This document shows, in pieces, positions 10,001 through 25,000 of a DNA stretch of 64,000 nt (positions are counted from its first letter, which is position 1; every line of letters begins with the position of its first letter). The stretch comes from Sphaerolaimus hirsutus (lineage: Eukaryota > Nematoda > Chromadorea > Monhysterida > Sphaerolaimidae), in assembly GCA_964036195.1 (NCBI GenBank), contig OZ038456.1, positions 7,998,001 to 8,062,000 of the forward strand. The letters run 5' to 3'. The notes beneath the pieces were generated by a model that was given only the letters and a program-made list of their open reading frames with translations, did not search any database and was not told where the DNA came from. The position numbers and the translations under genes were made by a program.

Positions 10001-13000
10001 TACATACACAAATGGATTCATTACACTGGCCACTTCATAGGCACCATTGGCAATAAGAAGCTTGAGTTCAAACATCATTCAATACATACACTCCCGGAAA
10101 AATGTCTTTATCCTCCTGATCGGGAACAAAAAAATTCAATGTCTCCCCTGCTAATGTGATACCTGTGTCGGGATATACACGGGATGAATTCTTGTAGAGT
10201 AAGGTGCCTTAATGCCACATGTCGATTTTTAGGTTTCTGGGTGCTCTGCTGCTCGTTTGGCAGCGATCCAAAGTCAAATTTCTGGTGGAAAAAAGTCTTT
10301 ATCCCTTATACTAAAACGTTAAAACAAAGAAGAAAACATGGTGAAACAATGAAAAAGACGATGCTATGTAAAAAAACAATGCACTGCTCAAATATTTATC
10401 ACTTTGCCAATTTGTATTCAAAATGGTATACGCAGTGGACCTGATACTCTGCACTCGCATTGATTTCGCATCATGTTCAAAATCCTCTGCCGTCGGTTGG
10501 CAGACAAATATCGACCCGGCATGGTTCATATTTTTGCACTTATAAACAAAACGAAATGTTGGCACCGTGCCAGCTCACGACTGCGCGCATTAAGCAAAAT
10601 GTAAAAAAGCAAGAAGAAATCGCGGAAGGCACTGCTTTCACGGTTAACGATATATTGCCTATATACGCACTAGGGGGGCCATACTTCTAGTATGGGTGGT
10701 TGACATAATTACCCTCCGTATGTATGAGTTTCACCCCTCAGTGACCCATATTTTATGTTTGGTTCACCATTGAACCAAAAAAATCAAAGGGATAAAGACG
10801 TTTTTCTAGGAGTGTATGCCAATGCAATTGATTTTATATCATGCACATGGCGTGGATATGCGTGCCTGTGTGCAAAAATTGTGAAAAATTTGTTTATAAA
10901 TTGATTTCAAAATTGATATTTTTGGACAAGATTGAAGGGGGAACCCCGACTCGAAATTTTCCAAAATTTCGAGTCGAGTCGGGCAAAAACCTCTAGTCTC
11001 GAGTCTGGGCCATATTTTTCCGCTCGAGTCGGCCGAGTCGAGTCAGAACCCAGTTTTACCCTCGAAAACTTAAAATGCGATTTACTCAAAATCACATTTT
11101 GTGGACTTGTCGACTTTTAGAAGTAGAAGCTTCAATTGTGAATACTTATTTGTAACCAGTTACAGCTGTAAACCTGTAAGCCCTGTAAACTGTAAAATGT
11201 CATTTTAAGTACCCTGCAATGTGTCATGTGTATCCAAATCTTATGGTATCATATCCAAATCTTACGTTTTGCATCCAAATCTTGCTTGTGGACATTTTAA
11301 ATCATTACACTTGACAGTGTCTTTTACAGGGTCTGGGATGCCTCCAGCGCGGAAAGTGTCATTGCACTTCTGGCTCTTGCTGCCAGCCCTGACAATTTTA
11401 CATCTCTAACCAATGATTTACGTTGCATCAAGTGAATAAGTAAATATAAGTGAATACCTTTGCTTTTGCAACCATTGTTTAAAAAAAACTAGAATTGAAT
11501 TGACCCATCCCAGACCAAGTAAAATGCCCTGCAATTGTTAAATTTGATTTGATTTTTTCACGAGTCATTTGATTGACATTTTACACAGTAATTTACAGTT
11601 TGTTTGACACTTGACATTTTACACGGTCTGGGAGCGCCCTACGGACTAGTGATGCTAAAGCACCATGGCGCTGTCGCCTGCGCTCGCGCCAACGCCAAAA
11701 GCGCAATTTTGGCGCTTACCGTATTTCTCCATTTGAACACCTTCCCGATCAAGTCCGGCCCCCTATTTTTATTTTCACCTCGCATGCCCTATCTCCGGTT
11801 GTGGGAGGAGTGGAAAGCTAATGTTTGTGGGGTATATAGGTGCAACCCCCCACTACCCCTCATGAAGAAATAGGGCAGCGGCGACTCATTATAGAGGGGG
11901 TCGCTGTATACGTGAAAAAAATTTGCGGCATTTTCTGTGTCCCGCACAGGTCCGGCCCCCAGTTTTTTTCTTATGCTACCGCTTGAAAAAGGGGCGTCAG
12001 ACGCCAATAACGCCACAGGAAAATGGCGCTAAGTGGTAATGAACTTCTCAAATGGTGCCAGTGCCATGGCGCCATTCCGTCACTAATCCCAATGCCTCAA
12101 TATTTTTTCCCTATATCAAACCTTTAATTTTAAAAGGCTTTTTCGCTTTTTTTTGTGACAAACTTTAGGTTTAGGGTGTATTATATAGGGTTTAGGGTGT
12201 TTTATAGAGGAAGGTTTAATGTTCCAAGTTGCGTAACTAACTATACCCCAAAAATGCCTCCATTTGAAAATTTAGTTTGGGTTAATTCAAAATAGAAAAT
12301 TTTGACAATTTTTGTTCCTGTTATGGTGTAATTTTGACATCATAAAGTTCAACCCAAGTAAATTTTCTAACGGAGGCGTTTTAGAGGTAAAGTTTTTTAC
12401 ACAGCTTGGAACCTTATACCCCCCTCTTAAAAACATCCTAAACCGGCGTGTGAAGTGTGTACAAAAATAAAAGCAAAACGTGCAGTTTTACATTTGCAAA
12501 GTTCATTTTCTTGTCTGCTGCTTAGGGGGTGGGTGTTTGTGGAATGTTTGGCCATGACACTGGCACCATTTCAGGTAGCCAAGCGGTGCCACGCCAGGGG
12601 ACCTATTTCCTGTGGTGTTATTGGCGCCTGACGCTTCTTTTTCAAGCTGTAGCGCAAGAAATAAACTGGGGGCCGGACCTGTGTGGGACAGTGAAAACGC
12701 TGCAAATTTTTTCACATATATGGCAACCCCCTCTAAAATGAGACACCGCTGCCCCATTTATTCATGAGGGGTAGTGGGGGCTTGCACCTATATACCCCAC
12801 AAGTATTACCTTTCCACCCCTCCCACAACCGGGGATAGGGCGTACAAAGTGAAAATAAAAAGAGGGCCGGACTTGATCGGGAAGGTGTTTATAACACCCC
12901 GGTGTTATACAATATCGGAGCAATTTTCAGCGATCTTTTTCAAAACATGTATAACACCTGGGTGTTAGGTCAAGGGGGGTGTTTTACATGGGAACTTCAT

Positions 13001-16000
13001 TAAAAAAGTAACAAACATAAACACGATGATAATAGCACTTAATTAACATTGTAAAATGACTTTTTATATTAAGATGGTAGCAATAGCACTAAATAAACAT
13101 TATATCTACCTACCGTATGACCTCGAAATTCCCCCATGGGGGTTTATTATTTCGCCAGCAAATTTTGAGGGGGGGGTTAATTCGAGGGGGGTTATTCGAG
13201 GGGGGTCTATTATTTCGCCAGAAATTTTACAAAATTTCCCGTACTCAGACGTAGAAAAACACAAGATTGTCAGAGGCGTATGAGTGTTTATAGGCATATA
13301 CTACCAGAGTTGTGAAAGTGTATTTACACTTACCTGAAATACCTGGGTAAATGGGTATTTATATTTACACTTACACTTTCATAAAATACCCATATACTTT
13401 TTTTACACTTTCCTGAGCAAAAAACGCGGGTACAGAAAGTGTATTTTTTTCTTTCAGATGGCCCTGCTTTATGCTTTTGAGAAAGCATAAAATAGGGTCA
13501 TGTAGAAAAAATAACTGCACAGTGCACACATGCAGTTATGCATTGAATGTAGAAGTTATGGAAAATGTACGAACTAGGCTTTGATCTCCAACTTTTGATC
13601 AGTACTCATGGTATTCTCAAGTTTCATCATACCTTTGTAAAAAGGACAAGATCAATGGAAATTCACCAGCTGGACACAAAGTCAACTTTTGCATTGACAT
13701 TTGCTGCGTGTTCATTCTTGCATTTAAACAGTGTGTATCACATTGCTTTATCAGTAAATTACCAACACTGAAAGTGACATTATTAGAGAACTTCATACCA
13801 CTACAGTATTTGTTACAGTCTGAAATGTTTCATAAAAGGCAGTAAAATGTGAAATAATGCATGAAAATGACAAATAAATTGATCTAAAGGTGAAAACGGT
13901 GGTGTTTTTTAATGTTCAACAGTGAGAGCTCTTTCTAAAAAATTTTTTTTACACTTACCGTATTTCTCCGTTTATAACACCCGGGGGTTATACAAGATCG
14001 GAGCAATTTTCAGTGTACTTTTTTAAAACTTGTATAACACCCGGGTGTAGGTCAATGGGGGTGCTATACATGGACAAATTTCAAACAGCAAAAAACAGCA
14101 AAATAAGTGCATAGAAATTCCGTGTTTTTTCATTGTCTAAATACAAACGTCTCTACATATTTTTTTGGTTCCCGCGTGCAACTAATTCAATGGAAAAAAA
14201 TGTGCGTGCGCGCCGTAATTACAATGAGTGGCGCCACACACAATATTTAAACCATTCAATTCGAGCCGTTTTTTGAAACCTTTTATAGCACCCCCGGGGT
14301 TCTATAAAACTATATAACACCCCGGGTGTTATGCTCGGGGGGGTGCTATAAACGGAGAAATACGGTACACTTTTTTTACACTTTCCTAGGTATTTTTAAA
14401 ATACCTTACACTTTTGGTATCCATACTCAAAATTTGGAAAGTGTATTTACACTTACACTTACACTTTCCAAAAATACCGGTATTTTAACAACTCTGTATA
14501 CTACTGTATATACACATAAACCTTTCCTTAACATCACTCAGTCATCGGTTTTAACGTGTGTTCTGCATAATACAGTTCAATTGTGGTATTTGTTGTGTAC
14601 ATGCTGTTTACACTGTATTTGGGGGGGGGGTATTTCGAGGGAAGGGTTTATTATTTCCCCAGCCCATTTTGAGGGGGGGTTAATTCGAGGGGGGGTTAAT
14701 TCAAGGGGGGATAATTCGAGGTAATACGGCATTACTTTTGTAATAAGTGGTGGAAAAGCGCAAGAAAAAATGGTCCCTGCATATTTTTTGGTTCCTTGCG
14801 CGCAGCTAATTCAAATGGAAAAATGTGCGTGCGACGGAATTATGAGTGGCGCCATGCACAATATTTGAATTTGTTTAATTCTAGCCTAGCCAATTATTAT
14901 ACAATGTTTTTTTTAAAGATAGCATAGCACCCCTGGGGTGCTATGAAATTGTGTAGCACCCCGGGTGTTATGCACGGGGGATGCTATAAACGGAGAAATA
15001 CGGTAGTGCTATCTTGCTGTGGCGTCACAAGCCACAGAACTCACAAACAGGGGTTTCGAATATCTTGGCCCTCGCGGTGGCTGGATAGATAGCAAATCGC
15101 TCCTCCGGAGGGATAGATAGCTGAAAAATTTTCTGGGGGGGGGTCGCGGGCATAGGGGATTTTCTGAGTAGCATTTTGGGGGGGGGGGGGGGGGGGTCCG
15201 CCAAAGTTCGCATGGCTATAACTTTGCAACCACTTGGCGAAATGTGACGAAAATTTTACATAATGAGATTTCAGGTCGGGGCAATATAGAAAATCGAAAT
15301 CGACGTTATACGACCCCCCTGACCCGAGATAGGGGGGGGTCTATAAAAAGACTCATTTTTCGATTTTTTTCGCTGTCGCCCCGAACACGCGAACTTTGAA
15401 TGTCAATAACTCCGTCATTTCACGGCCGATTTTGTTCATTTAACTTCTAAAATGAAGAAAAATCTTTGGAGATTCCATTTTTGAGGTCATTTTGGTGATG
15501 TACAGTTGCGGTCATATCGATTTGACCCAATTTCTGAATGCCAAATTTTGAGCAAAATTTTTTTTTTGAACATGCTATCATACACTCTTGGTCGAGAGAA
15601 ACATCATTAAAAAAAATTAAGTCGATATCTCTTTCCGATCAAAAGTTATGGCGCTTCAAACTTTTCCCTCCCATCCACATAATAACCACATGCATGCAAA
15701 TTCAAAACTCCATATCTTGGCCATTTCTCAGCCGATTTTCACTGATGAACACTTAAAATGATCAGAATAACATGTAGATATCATTTTTAGGACCAGATTA
15801 TCCGTATATTTCAGCAGATTTCCAATACAAGAAAATAATGCGAACTCTTGAATTAAATTGCCATAATGAAAATGCATACAAATAAACTGTAGATAAAAAT
15901 TATATCTACATGTTATTCCGATCATTTTAAGTGTTCATCAGTGAAAATTGGCTGAGAAATGGCCAAGATATGGAGTTTTGAATTTGCATGCATGTGGTTA

Positions 16001-19000
16001 TTATGTGGATGGGAGGGAAAAGTTTGAAGAGATATCGACTTAATTTTTTTTTTATGTTGTTTTTATCGACCAAGAGTATAAATATGATAGCATGTCCAAA
16101 AAAAAAATTGCTCAAAATTTGGCATTCAGAAATTGTGTCAAATCGATATGACCGCAACTGTACATCACCAAAATGACATCAAAAATGGAATCTCCAAAAA
16201 ATTTTCTTCATTTTAGAAGTTAAACAAACAAAATCGGCCGTGAAATGACGGAGTTATTGACATTCAAAGTTTGCGTGTTCGGGGCAACAGCGAAAAAAAA
16301 TCGAAAAATGGGTCTTTTTATAGACCCCCCCTATCTCGGGTCAGGGGGGTCGTATAAAGTCGATTTCGATTTTCAATACCGCCCCGACCTGAAACCTCAT
16401 TATGTAAAATTTTCGTCACATTTCGCCAAGTGGTTGCAAAGTTATAGCCATGCGAACTTTGGCGGACCCCCCCCCCCCCCCAAAATGCTACCCAGAAAAT
16501 CCCCTATAGTCGCGGGGCAACATATAAGTTTTATCAATGCATAGAAGGCAGAAAGGGGAAAAATCGCTTAAAACTGGTTAAAAGTAGCCAAAATAAGCTA
16601 AAAGTGGCTAAAAATAGGGTATATAAACATGTGTATAGGCAAAACCTGTGATTTTGTATGTGAAAAAGCACAAAACGGTATGGAAATTAACGCTTTTGAG
16701 CAAAAATTGGGGCAAAATTTCTCAAAAATCCATCCAGATCGGTCGGTAGCTGAGCGATTTGGGGGGGGGGGCTCAAGGGTTAGTAACCAAAAAAAATGCC
16801 GCAGGATTGGTAGATAGCCGAGCAGCCCCAGGGATAGATAGATAGCTGGCGGATTTGGGGGGGGGAGACCCACCCCCCAGCCCCCCCCCCTAGGAGACCC
16901 CTGCCCACAAACGTTTTCCGATTACTCAAAACAGAAAAACCAATTAATTGCCAATAATTTCAAACTTACTCATAAATAGTGTAACCAGCTGAAACAGCGA
17001 TTACATAAATTTTATTGTTTAATGTCACCGCTCTGGTGAAGATGCCTTCAGCTACTGGAAAGTCAGCTTCTCTTATCCATGTAGTGAGATTCTTGTCCAC
17101 TGACCAAACTTCACTGGACTGAAATTGGTAAAAGTGAAGTGAAAATAAATTCCTGGCCCAAGATTTTATTAAAAAGGCACATTTCTGCCATCGCAGCCCT
17201 GGAACTGATACCCCCCCCCCCCAACTGGTACAAAAGGTCACCAATTATGTCTTCTCATTTTGTTTGCTTTAAACTTTTTACTTGCCATTTTACTTTACAT
17301 TGTACTTCTCACTTCTCAACTAGTGTTTTACTTCTCCACTTGCAGAATTGACCACTTGTTCGCTCTATCATTGTATATACCGTATTTCCTCGAAAAACCC
17401 CCCCGGGGGGTGATTGTTTCATAGTGCTCCCGAGAGGGGGGGGGGGTTAAACGAGGGGGGGGGGTATTATTTCGCGAGAAATTTTTTGAAATGGTAGTAC
17501 AGAATCGTTGTTTGTGATGTGCGCTGGGGTAGACAAATGCATCAATAACTGACAGTCAGATTTACTGCTGTGAGTTACCGTATTTCCTCGAATTACCCCC
17601 GGGGGGTTTATTTTTTCAGAGTGAAAATTTTTAGAGAAAAACGTGAAAAATGCAAGAATAACCACCATTTATAAGTTTTTACAGCCTTATTATATAAGGA
17701 TGTAGATTGTAAAAACGATGTTCTAACGTAACACAGTAAGTGTTTAGAACGTCGGTTATGTATTTCCCGGACCACAAATACATAGTGCCCATTTTGAGGA
17801 GGGTATTTCGAGGGGGGCGGTATTTCGAGGAAATACGATATGTCATATTTTGTAAACCACCCAAAATTTGGAGTAAATTTGAAAATTTGAACTTGAAATG
17901 TAAATAACTTCCTAACGGTGCCTCGCAGGGCAAAACCAGATAATCGCAGATAACACCACTGAAAAGCCCTTTTCGAAAAGTACGCAAACCTCAATTTTCA
18001 GATCTATATTTATACCCGTACTCGATTTATAGAGCAAAATATTTTTGGAAATTCACGTATGAACTTTTGGAAATGAAACTTTATTTTGTATGTGAAATCC
18101 GGCCAGCTCTTCGCGAGCGATCCGGAGCACGCGTGCACTTTTGGAAATGAAACTATTTTTTGGACTTGTGAACTTATGAAATAAAACTCCTGTGGTCTGG
18201 GATGGATATGTGAACTTTCGACGTGAAACTTCTGTTTTTCATAGGGGATTTGAGATGGATATGTGAACTTTCGATATGAAAATTGTGATTTTTCTGAAAA
18301 TCGGTACCATTGTATCTCAGGAACGAAATGGACCATAATGCTGATTTTTTTTCTAAAATGTGAAAAACTATACGTGGAGGTCGAATCCACGCTTAACTCG
18401 ATTTTTCTGGATTTGGCGCTTGTGAACACTGGAATGGAACTCCCCATGTATAGACTCCTGTATAGGGCTCGAAACTCGATTTTTTTCAAACTCGAGTTCG
18501 AGTCGCAACCCCAAAATTTTTCCGGTCGAGTCGGCGAGTCGAGTCGGGTGAGTCAGTGAAAATTCGAGTCGAGTCAGGCAAAAATCTCGAGTCTCGAGTC
18601 GAGTCGGATGCAATACTTTTTTGCATCATTCTGTCAGAAATTTCAGGTACTGGTTTCTCTACCGATTTTCTCACACACACTTTATGAAGTCTAAATTATT
18701 TTTCAGAGTGGAAATTTTGAGGGGGGTAGTTTGAGGGGGGTTTCTTATTCCGCCAGAAATTTTCGTTAAGATTGTAGTAAAGAATGGGCCTTTACATACC
18801 CAAAACTGGTAAAAAACATGACTAAATAGGTTATATAAGGACATATCAACAACGTACATTACTACACAAATCAGGCGTGTAGCGGCGGTGCAAATTGGCC
18901 TCTATTAATACATCATGTATATTGCATACATGATGTACCTGATGATGATATTCCAGATGGGGTACTTCGAGGGGGGGGGGGGGTATTTTTTCCTCAGCTC

Positions 19001-22000
19001 AGAAACACATGGGGGTATTTCGAGGGGGTTTAATTCAAGGGGGTATTTCAAGGAAATACAGTATCATGCACATGGTGTGGAAATGTACACTTGTGCGCAA
19101 ATTTTTTGAAAAATATGTTTAAAAATTCATATCAAAACTGAAATTTTTGGACATTTTTCAATGGGAACCCCGACTCGAATTTTGCCAAAATTTCAAGTCG
19201 AGTCGGGCAAAAACCTCGAGTCTCGAGTCAGGGGCAGATTTTTCCGGTCGAGTCGGGCGAGTCGAGTCGGTACCCAATTTTACCCTCGAGTCACGAGTCG
19301 AGTCGAGTCGAGTCGAGTTCGAGCCCTACTCCTGTATACTAATATTAGTATGTAGGTAGATGGTATAAACACTGCTCTCACGTGATTCCAACATTGTTTA
19401 AACCTGTGTTCTGCACTATGCAGAACACAAACTGCAGTATTTGTCATGTAAATACGTTCTCTTTACACTCAATCTGGGGGGGGGTATTTCGAGGGGGGGG
19501 GGTTGTTTCATAGTGGTCCCAAGAGGGGGGGTCAAACGAGGGGGGGGCATTTCGAGGAAATACGGTATTATACACTACCGTGCAGAATAGTTGAGACTTT
19601 TCACACATAGAGAAACAGTAGGCTAAGGGTCCACCACACTTTTTTGCTTCCCAATTTCTTGTCCCTCGCCCAATTTTGATGCCGTTTGAGTATGTTGGGG
19701 TTTGATGCTGGGGCTACTACGAAATTTTTTTGTTTGCTCTAATAATCCCCCAGGCCCGAGATAAGAAAGGTCTATAAAAAGATGGTCAATAAATATACAA
19801 AAAAATGGGCAATTGGGATGAGTGTCTTTGAAGCTTGATAACTCAACCATTTCTGGGGTGATTTGAATCATTCAACACCTAAAATGATTGGGACAACCTG
19901 CAGATTCTATTTTTGTGGTCGGTTTAATGATGTCTAAATTCTGTATGTCAATTTGACCCAGTTTTTGAACATGAAAAATATTTTTTTTGAACATGCTATC
20001 ATATACTTTAGACAACGAGGATTCATTTAAAACCAAAATGAGTTCAATATCTTTTTCCAATCAAAAGTTATGGCACTTCAAAGTTTTCAATGGTGTTCAA
20101 ATATTCTATGCTTATTTTACTGGAATTTGCAGCTTGAAAATTTTGTTATTGAACAGTCTATAAAATACTTTAGACAGAGAGAATTTATATGACAAAAACG
20201 TTTTTTCAATATCTCTTTCCAATCAAAAGTCATAGCACTTACAAACTTCCATCTTCATTCCATATAAAATAAATGCACATTACTCATTCACAGTTGGGCC
20301 AAATTTTCTCCCTAATTGAGCAAAGACAAAACCTCAAACTTACACACCAAATAGCCCCACTCAGTAGTATGCCTACCCCCGTTTCTGAGTTGCTGGCAAT
20401 AGATGCAAAACTGCAGCAAAAATAAAAAAATGCCACATTTTCATATATGCATTGCCATATGCTGTTCATGCTTAGAATGTTTCTTGCTGCACACAGAGCT
20501 CAGCGATGCAGGCAAGCAGTTGCCATGGTGAAATTTTTGTTAAAAAATGAACATAGGAATTGGATATAGACTTTAAAGTGAGATACTGGGTGGCTACTGC
20601 CCAAAACACGAAAAGTCTCAACTATTCTGAAACATGAACAAACTGAGTTAATATGTTTGTACACTAAGAATATATGCATATTTGAACTTGAGGGGCGGTC
20701 ATCCCGGGCATGTGTAGTCAACCCCCCAGAGTACCCATGTATAGTATCCAAATGTTTTGCATATCAACCATTTCGAAATTCTGGCAACATTAATCACGCA
20801 GCGCAAAAAGTCTCAACTATTCTGCATGGTAATGTACTAGTGGTGTTATCTGACCTTCAGTCAGTTTTCATAGCATTTACACTTTTGCACTTCAATGGAA
20901 ATTCTCAAAATCAATAGAAATTCCTAAATCAGTCAATATAAATGGGATCAGTACCGCAAATAGAGAAGTAAAAAATCATTTGAGAAGTGAGAAGTAAAAT
21001 GAGAAGTGAAATGGCAAGTAAAATGGGAGAAGTGATGAAAAATGAGAAGTGAGGAGTGAAGGCTGAAGCGACAGGTAAAAGTTAAAACCAAACAAATGGC
21101 AAGTTTTAAAATACCGGATTTCCTTGAAATACCCCCAGGGGGTTTATTTTTCCGCGTGGAAATTTTGAGGGGAATTTCGAGGGGGGGGTAGGCTTTTTCG
21201 AGGGGGGTATTATTCCGTGTGATCGCGCACAAGAAGGCACCCAAGGACAATATCTATGGGATGATATTTTTTAATTTAAGTAAGTTAAAACTCACTTGGG
21301 TTGCACTGGGTACAAGGCGACCACCAAAAAAGTAGACCCTTTGATTAAAAAGTGTCCCACCATTATGGACTGGACTTCTTTCGCGCGAAACGCCAGTGAA
21401 TGGTCCCCTTGCACAGTTGAATGATTTATGTTTATGTCCACCCAAACACACAAAAAGCTATTTTAAAGTCACTTTGATATGTAATATTGATTGAATATAA
21501 CATTTATGTATCTTGACACTTCTAGAAACTTCAATACATAATACCTCATGACCAGGGTTGGCAAAATCCCAGAAAAAAATAAAAATTAAATGGAAAATTT
21601 AAGAAGAAAATAAAATAAAATTAAATGGAAAATTTCAAAATAAAAATAAAAATAGTATAAAAATTCAAATTTTTGTAAAATTATTGTAAAATTGTATACA
21701 AATTCATATTTTTGTGAAAATTGTATAAAAATTCATCTTTGTTTGTAAATTTTTTTATTGTGTTGCTTGGGGTTCAACCTGTTTATTTGTGGAACTGGGG
21801 CAGTTCCAAGCCCTATAACGTGTCAAATGTCATATGAAATGTCATGCAAAGTGTCAATTGTCATGACAAATATAAATTAAAGTGGCAACTGTCAAGCAAA
21901 TCATATCCAAATCTTATTTTTTGTATCCAAATCGTGATGTTGTTTTTGTATCAAATATTATGTGAACATTTGGATACAAAAATTTAAGATTTGGATACCA

Positions 22001-25000
22001 AAAACATAATATTTGGATACCAAAACATAAGATTTGGATACACAATTCATACTTTGCATGACATTTGTCATGACAATTGACACTTTGTTGACATTTGAGA
22101 TGTCAATTGACTCTACTTTACATTTGTCATGACAATTAACACCTTGCATGTTATTTTTCCAAATGTGCCAGCACACTAGTAGTACTTCCACTGACAATGC
22201 AAACCATTCATATCAATAATTGTAACTTAACACTTGCAACTAGCTAACAATACCTACTGCATGCAACTTCTGCAAAGTAATGGAAAAATTTGTCACACGT
22301 TTTTCACGTTTAGGTCTAAATTATAACATTTTTCCGGCCTTGCATGCAAGATTAGGATTTTTTGTAAAATTTCTGTAAATTTTTGTAAAATTTTTGTAAA
22401 ATGGGCCATTTTATTATTTTATTAACATTTTGGAATAAAATAAAATAAAATGAAACAAGAATAAAATTAAAATAAAATACTTTTTTATACAATTTTTATA
22501 CAATTTGTATACTAATGATTTTTATAAAACCAACCCTGCTCATGACATATCTGAATATAGCTAATAATATTAGGTAATATCATCAGTTGAATAAGGAAAT
22601 CCTGTGATAAACTGTAGGTTTTTATCATTGTGTTGCATTTTCAGTGGGTGCAAATATAGTAAACATTATCTGTTTTTTTACATTATCCAAAAATACTATT
22701 TTACAGACAACTCTGCTCCCTTGCAATCACACCAAGTGATGCATCATATGTGTAACATTCCTCCAATGGGACGTAGGCCTGCAAATTTTCGGTATTTACT
22801 TTTTCATAACATTGCAAACACTCCATTGAGTTCTCCATATTTCCATGATTTTCAATTTATTTTCAAAATTGCACTTGACAATTTGACATTTTCCCTAGCA
22901 ACCATGGTTTGAGTGATAGTCATTGTCAATTATTTTTGGAAAACCCGTGAATTTTTTTGAGAAAGCCTTTCACGTGCATCCATCTCACCCACTTCCCAAT
23001 TACACATGGGGTTCAAACAATATCTTGACCCTGATCCCAGATCTCTCTAACTTTCGTGATTCAGTGGTCCTGATCCTGATTCTGAGGGGCCCAATTCTCA
23101 TCACAATCATTGAAATTCTAAATATTTATTGTGGTCCTGGTCCCAATCCAAAAAATTCAAATCCCAATCCTTGGTGATAAAATTTCCCCAATCCCGATCC
23201 CAGAAAGTATGGCTAATCATGCGAAACCACTTTTTGCCTGATAAATGTGAATGGTAGCCTACAGTGTGCACTTTATGTCACTTATATGGTGTTCAAGTGT
23301 TTTAGGTGTGTTTTTGTGAAAAATTGAAAATTCGTAAGAAAAACCCTGAACTGCATAACATTTTTTCAAAAGATGATTTTGATCCGAGACCGCATGCCTA
23401 ATTCTGATCCCAACAACCAAATCCTGATTTAAAAATAATGCTGATTATCCTGCTCGCAACAATTGAAATGCAAATTCTGTTCCTGGTCCCAAGAAAATAA
23501 AAAAAGCAATCCCTATCTCAAAAATTCATAGCTGCAATCCCAATCCTAGAAAGTCGATCCCATTTGAACCCTATAAATTGCCCTGAGGTTACAGCTAAGC
23601 GTGAATTTGACGTCAAATGACGACATAAAGTTACGTCGTAAAATCAATTACATGAGTGTGGATTAGTGATGGAAAAGCGCCATGGCGCTGGCGCTAACGC
23701 AAAAGCAAAAAGCGCCATGGCGCTTCTGGCGCTTGGCGCCAAAGTCCTGGTGACTTTTCCATCACTATTATGGATGATACTACAGGTAGGTGTACAATTT
23801 TTTATGGATAATACATACATGTATCAATACTTTAATCGTATCCTTAATCTTAATGTAAAATTAGTTCCCTGACATAAAATGATGATGTAAAATGAAAAAA
23901 ATTGAATTTTTCAATTCGCTCTAGCTGTGGCTGATAACACAGTATTGGACACGATCAAGGTATTGATTCATATATTATCCATAAAAAATCGTGGACCTGT
24001 AGCATCATCCACGATCATGTAATTAATTTTACAACATAATTTTATGTGGTCATTTTATGTAAAATTCACGCTGAGCTGTAATCTTGGCTTAATAACAACA
24101 CCGCCCCGTGATGCTGGGCATCAGTCGTGGTGATTACGAAAATGAAATGAAATGAAACGGCCATTAATTTGCAGTCCACTCACACCAGTCCAATTGCTGA
24201 GGCCGCCACAAGCCATAAATGAGGTGCTGTCCAGGGCAACCACAGCTGGAGTAAATGATACAAGTGTTGGGTCAATGCTGGGCGCTGTGCGCCAGGGGGC
24301 ACTCCCAGACCCTGTAAAAAACCCTGTAAAGTGTAAAAGACCCTGTAAAATGTCATGTGTCATGTAAAAGAACCTGTAAAATGTCTTGCGTCATATAAAA
24401 GACCCTGTAAAGTGTCAAACATCATGCGAAAGACCCTGCAAAGTGTCATGTGTATCCAAATCTTATTTTGTTGTATCCAAACTTTATGTTTTTGTATCCA
24501 AATCTTATGTCAGAGTGTAAGATTCGGATACAAAAACATATGATCTGGATACTATAAAAAAAGATTTGGATACACATCAAACTTTACAGGGTCTCTTAAA
24601 GGACATTTGTAACAATGGCAAACCCTCCAGAAAAAAGTATTTAAAATTTTAAGTTATTTTTCTGAAATGACTTTTTGAATTTTCAAATTTTTCTCCAAAG
24701 CAGTTTTTGAATTTTCGAATTTAGTTTTCAAATTTTGGAATTTTCGAATTTTTGAGTAGTTTTCAAAATTTTTAGGTAGTTTTTGAATTTTTGGGGTAGT
24801 TTTCAAATTTTTTGAAATAGTTTTCGAATTTTTTGGGGAATTTTTCAAATTTTTTAAAATAGTTTTCGAATCTTTTTGAAAAGATTGTATTCAAAACTTA
24901 ATTGAACTCAGAAGTCAACGTTTTACGTTTTAATTACAGCTCAGACACACCGCAAGTCAATTGTCAATTGATGTAGAATGCTGAACTTAAGAATACATAT

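Larger units (their letters stand above)
8228..11624. repeat. Long direct repeat, right copy
   Basis: Second copy of 1-3,397. The similarity stops at 11,624 inside a MITE that is complete here (11,508-11,633) but broken in the left copy. Whether similarity extends left of 8,228 cannot be tested from this window. Confidence 0.95.
13111..14731. mobile_element. TACCGTAT/TCGAGG MITE carrying nested elements
   Basis: Starts TACCGTATGACCTCGAAATT and ends AATTCGAGGTAATACGGC. Split by a hAT-like element (13,305-14,496), which itself holds the TATAACACCC element, making three layers. Confidence 0.7.

Noticed and set aside
13667-13767. Open frame on the minus strand with phases fitting between kelch k12 and k14
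   Set aside because: It lies wholly inside a hAT-like element with exact target duplications and lacks kelch residues. The exon at 8,589-8,686 fits the same phases and has a clear kelch strand.
22604-22912. Plus-strand frame at 22.6-22.9 kb
   Set aside because: It is antisense to kelch exon k10, whose minus-strand frame has kelch residues and matching phases.
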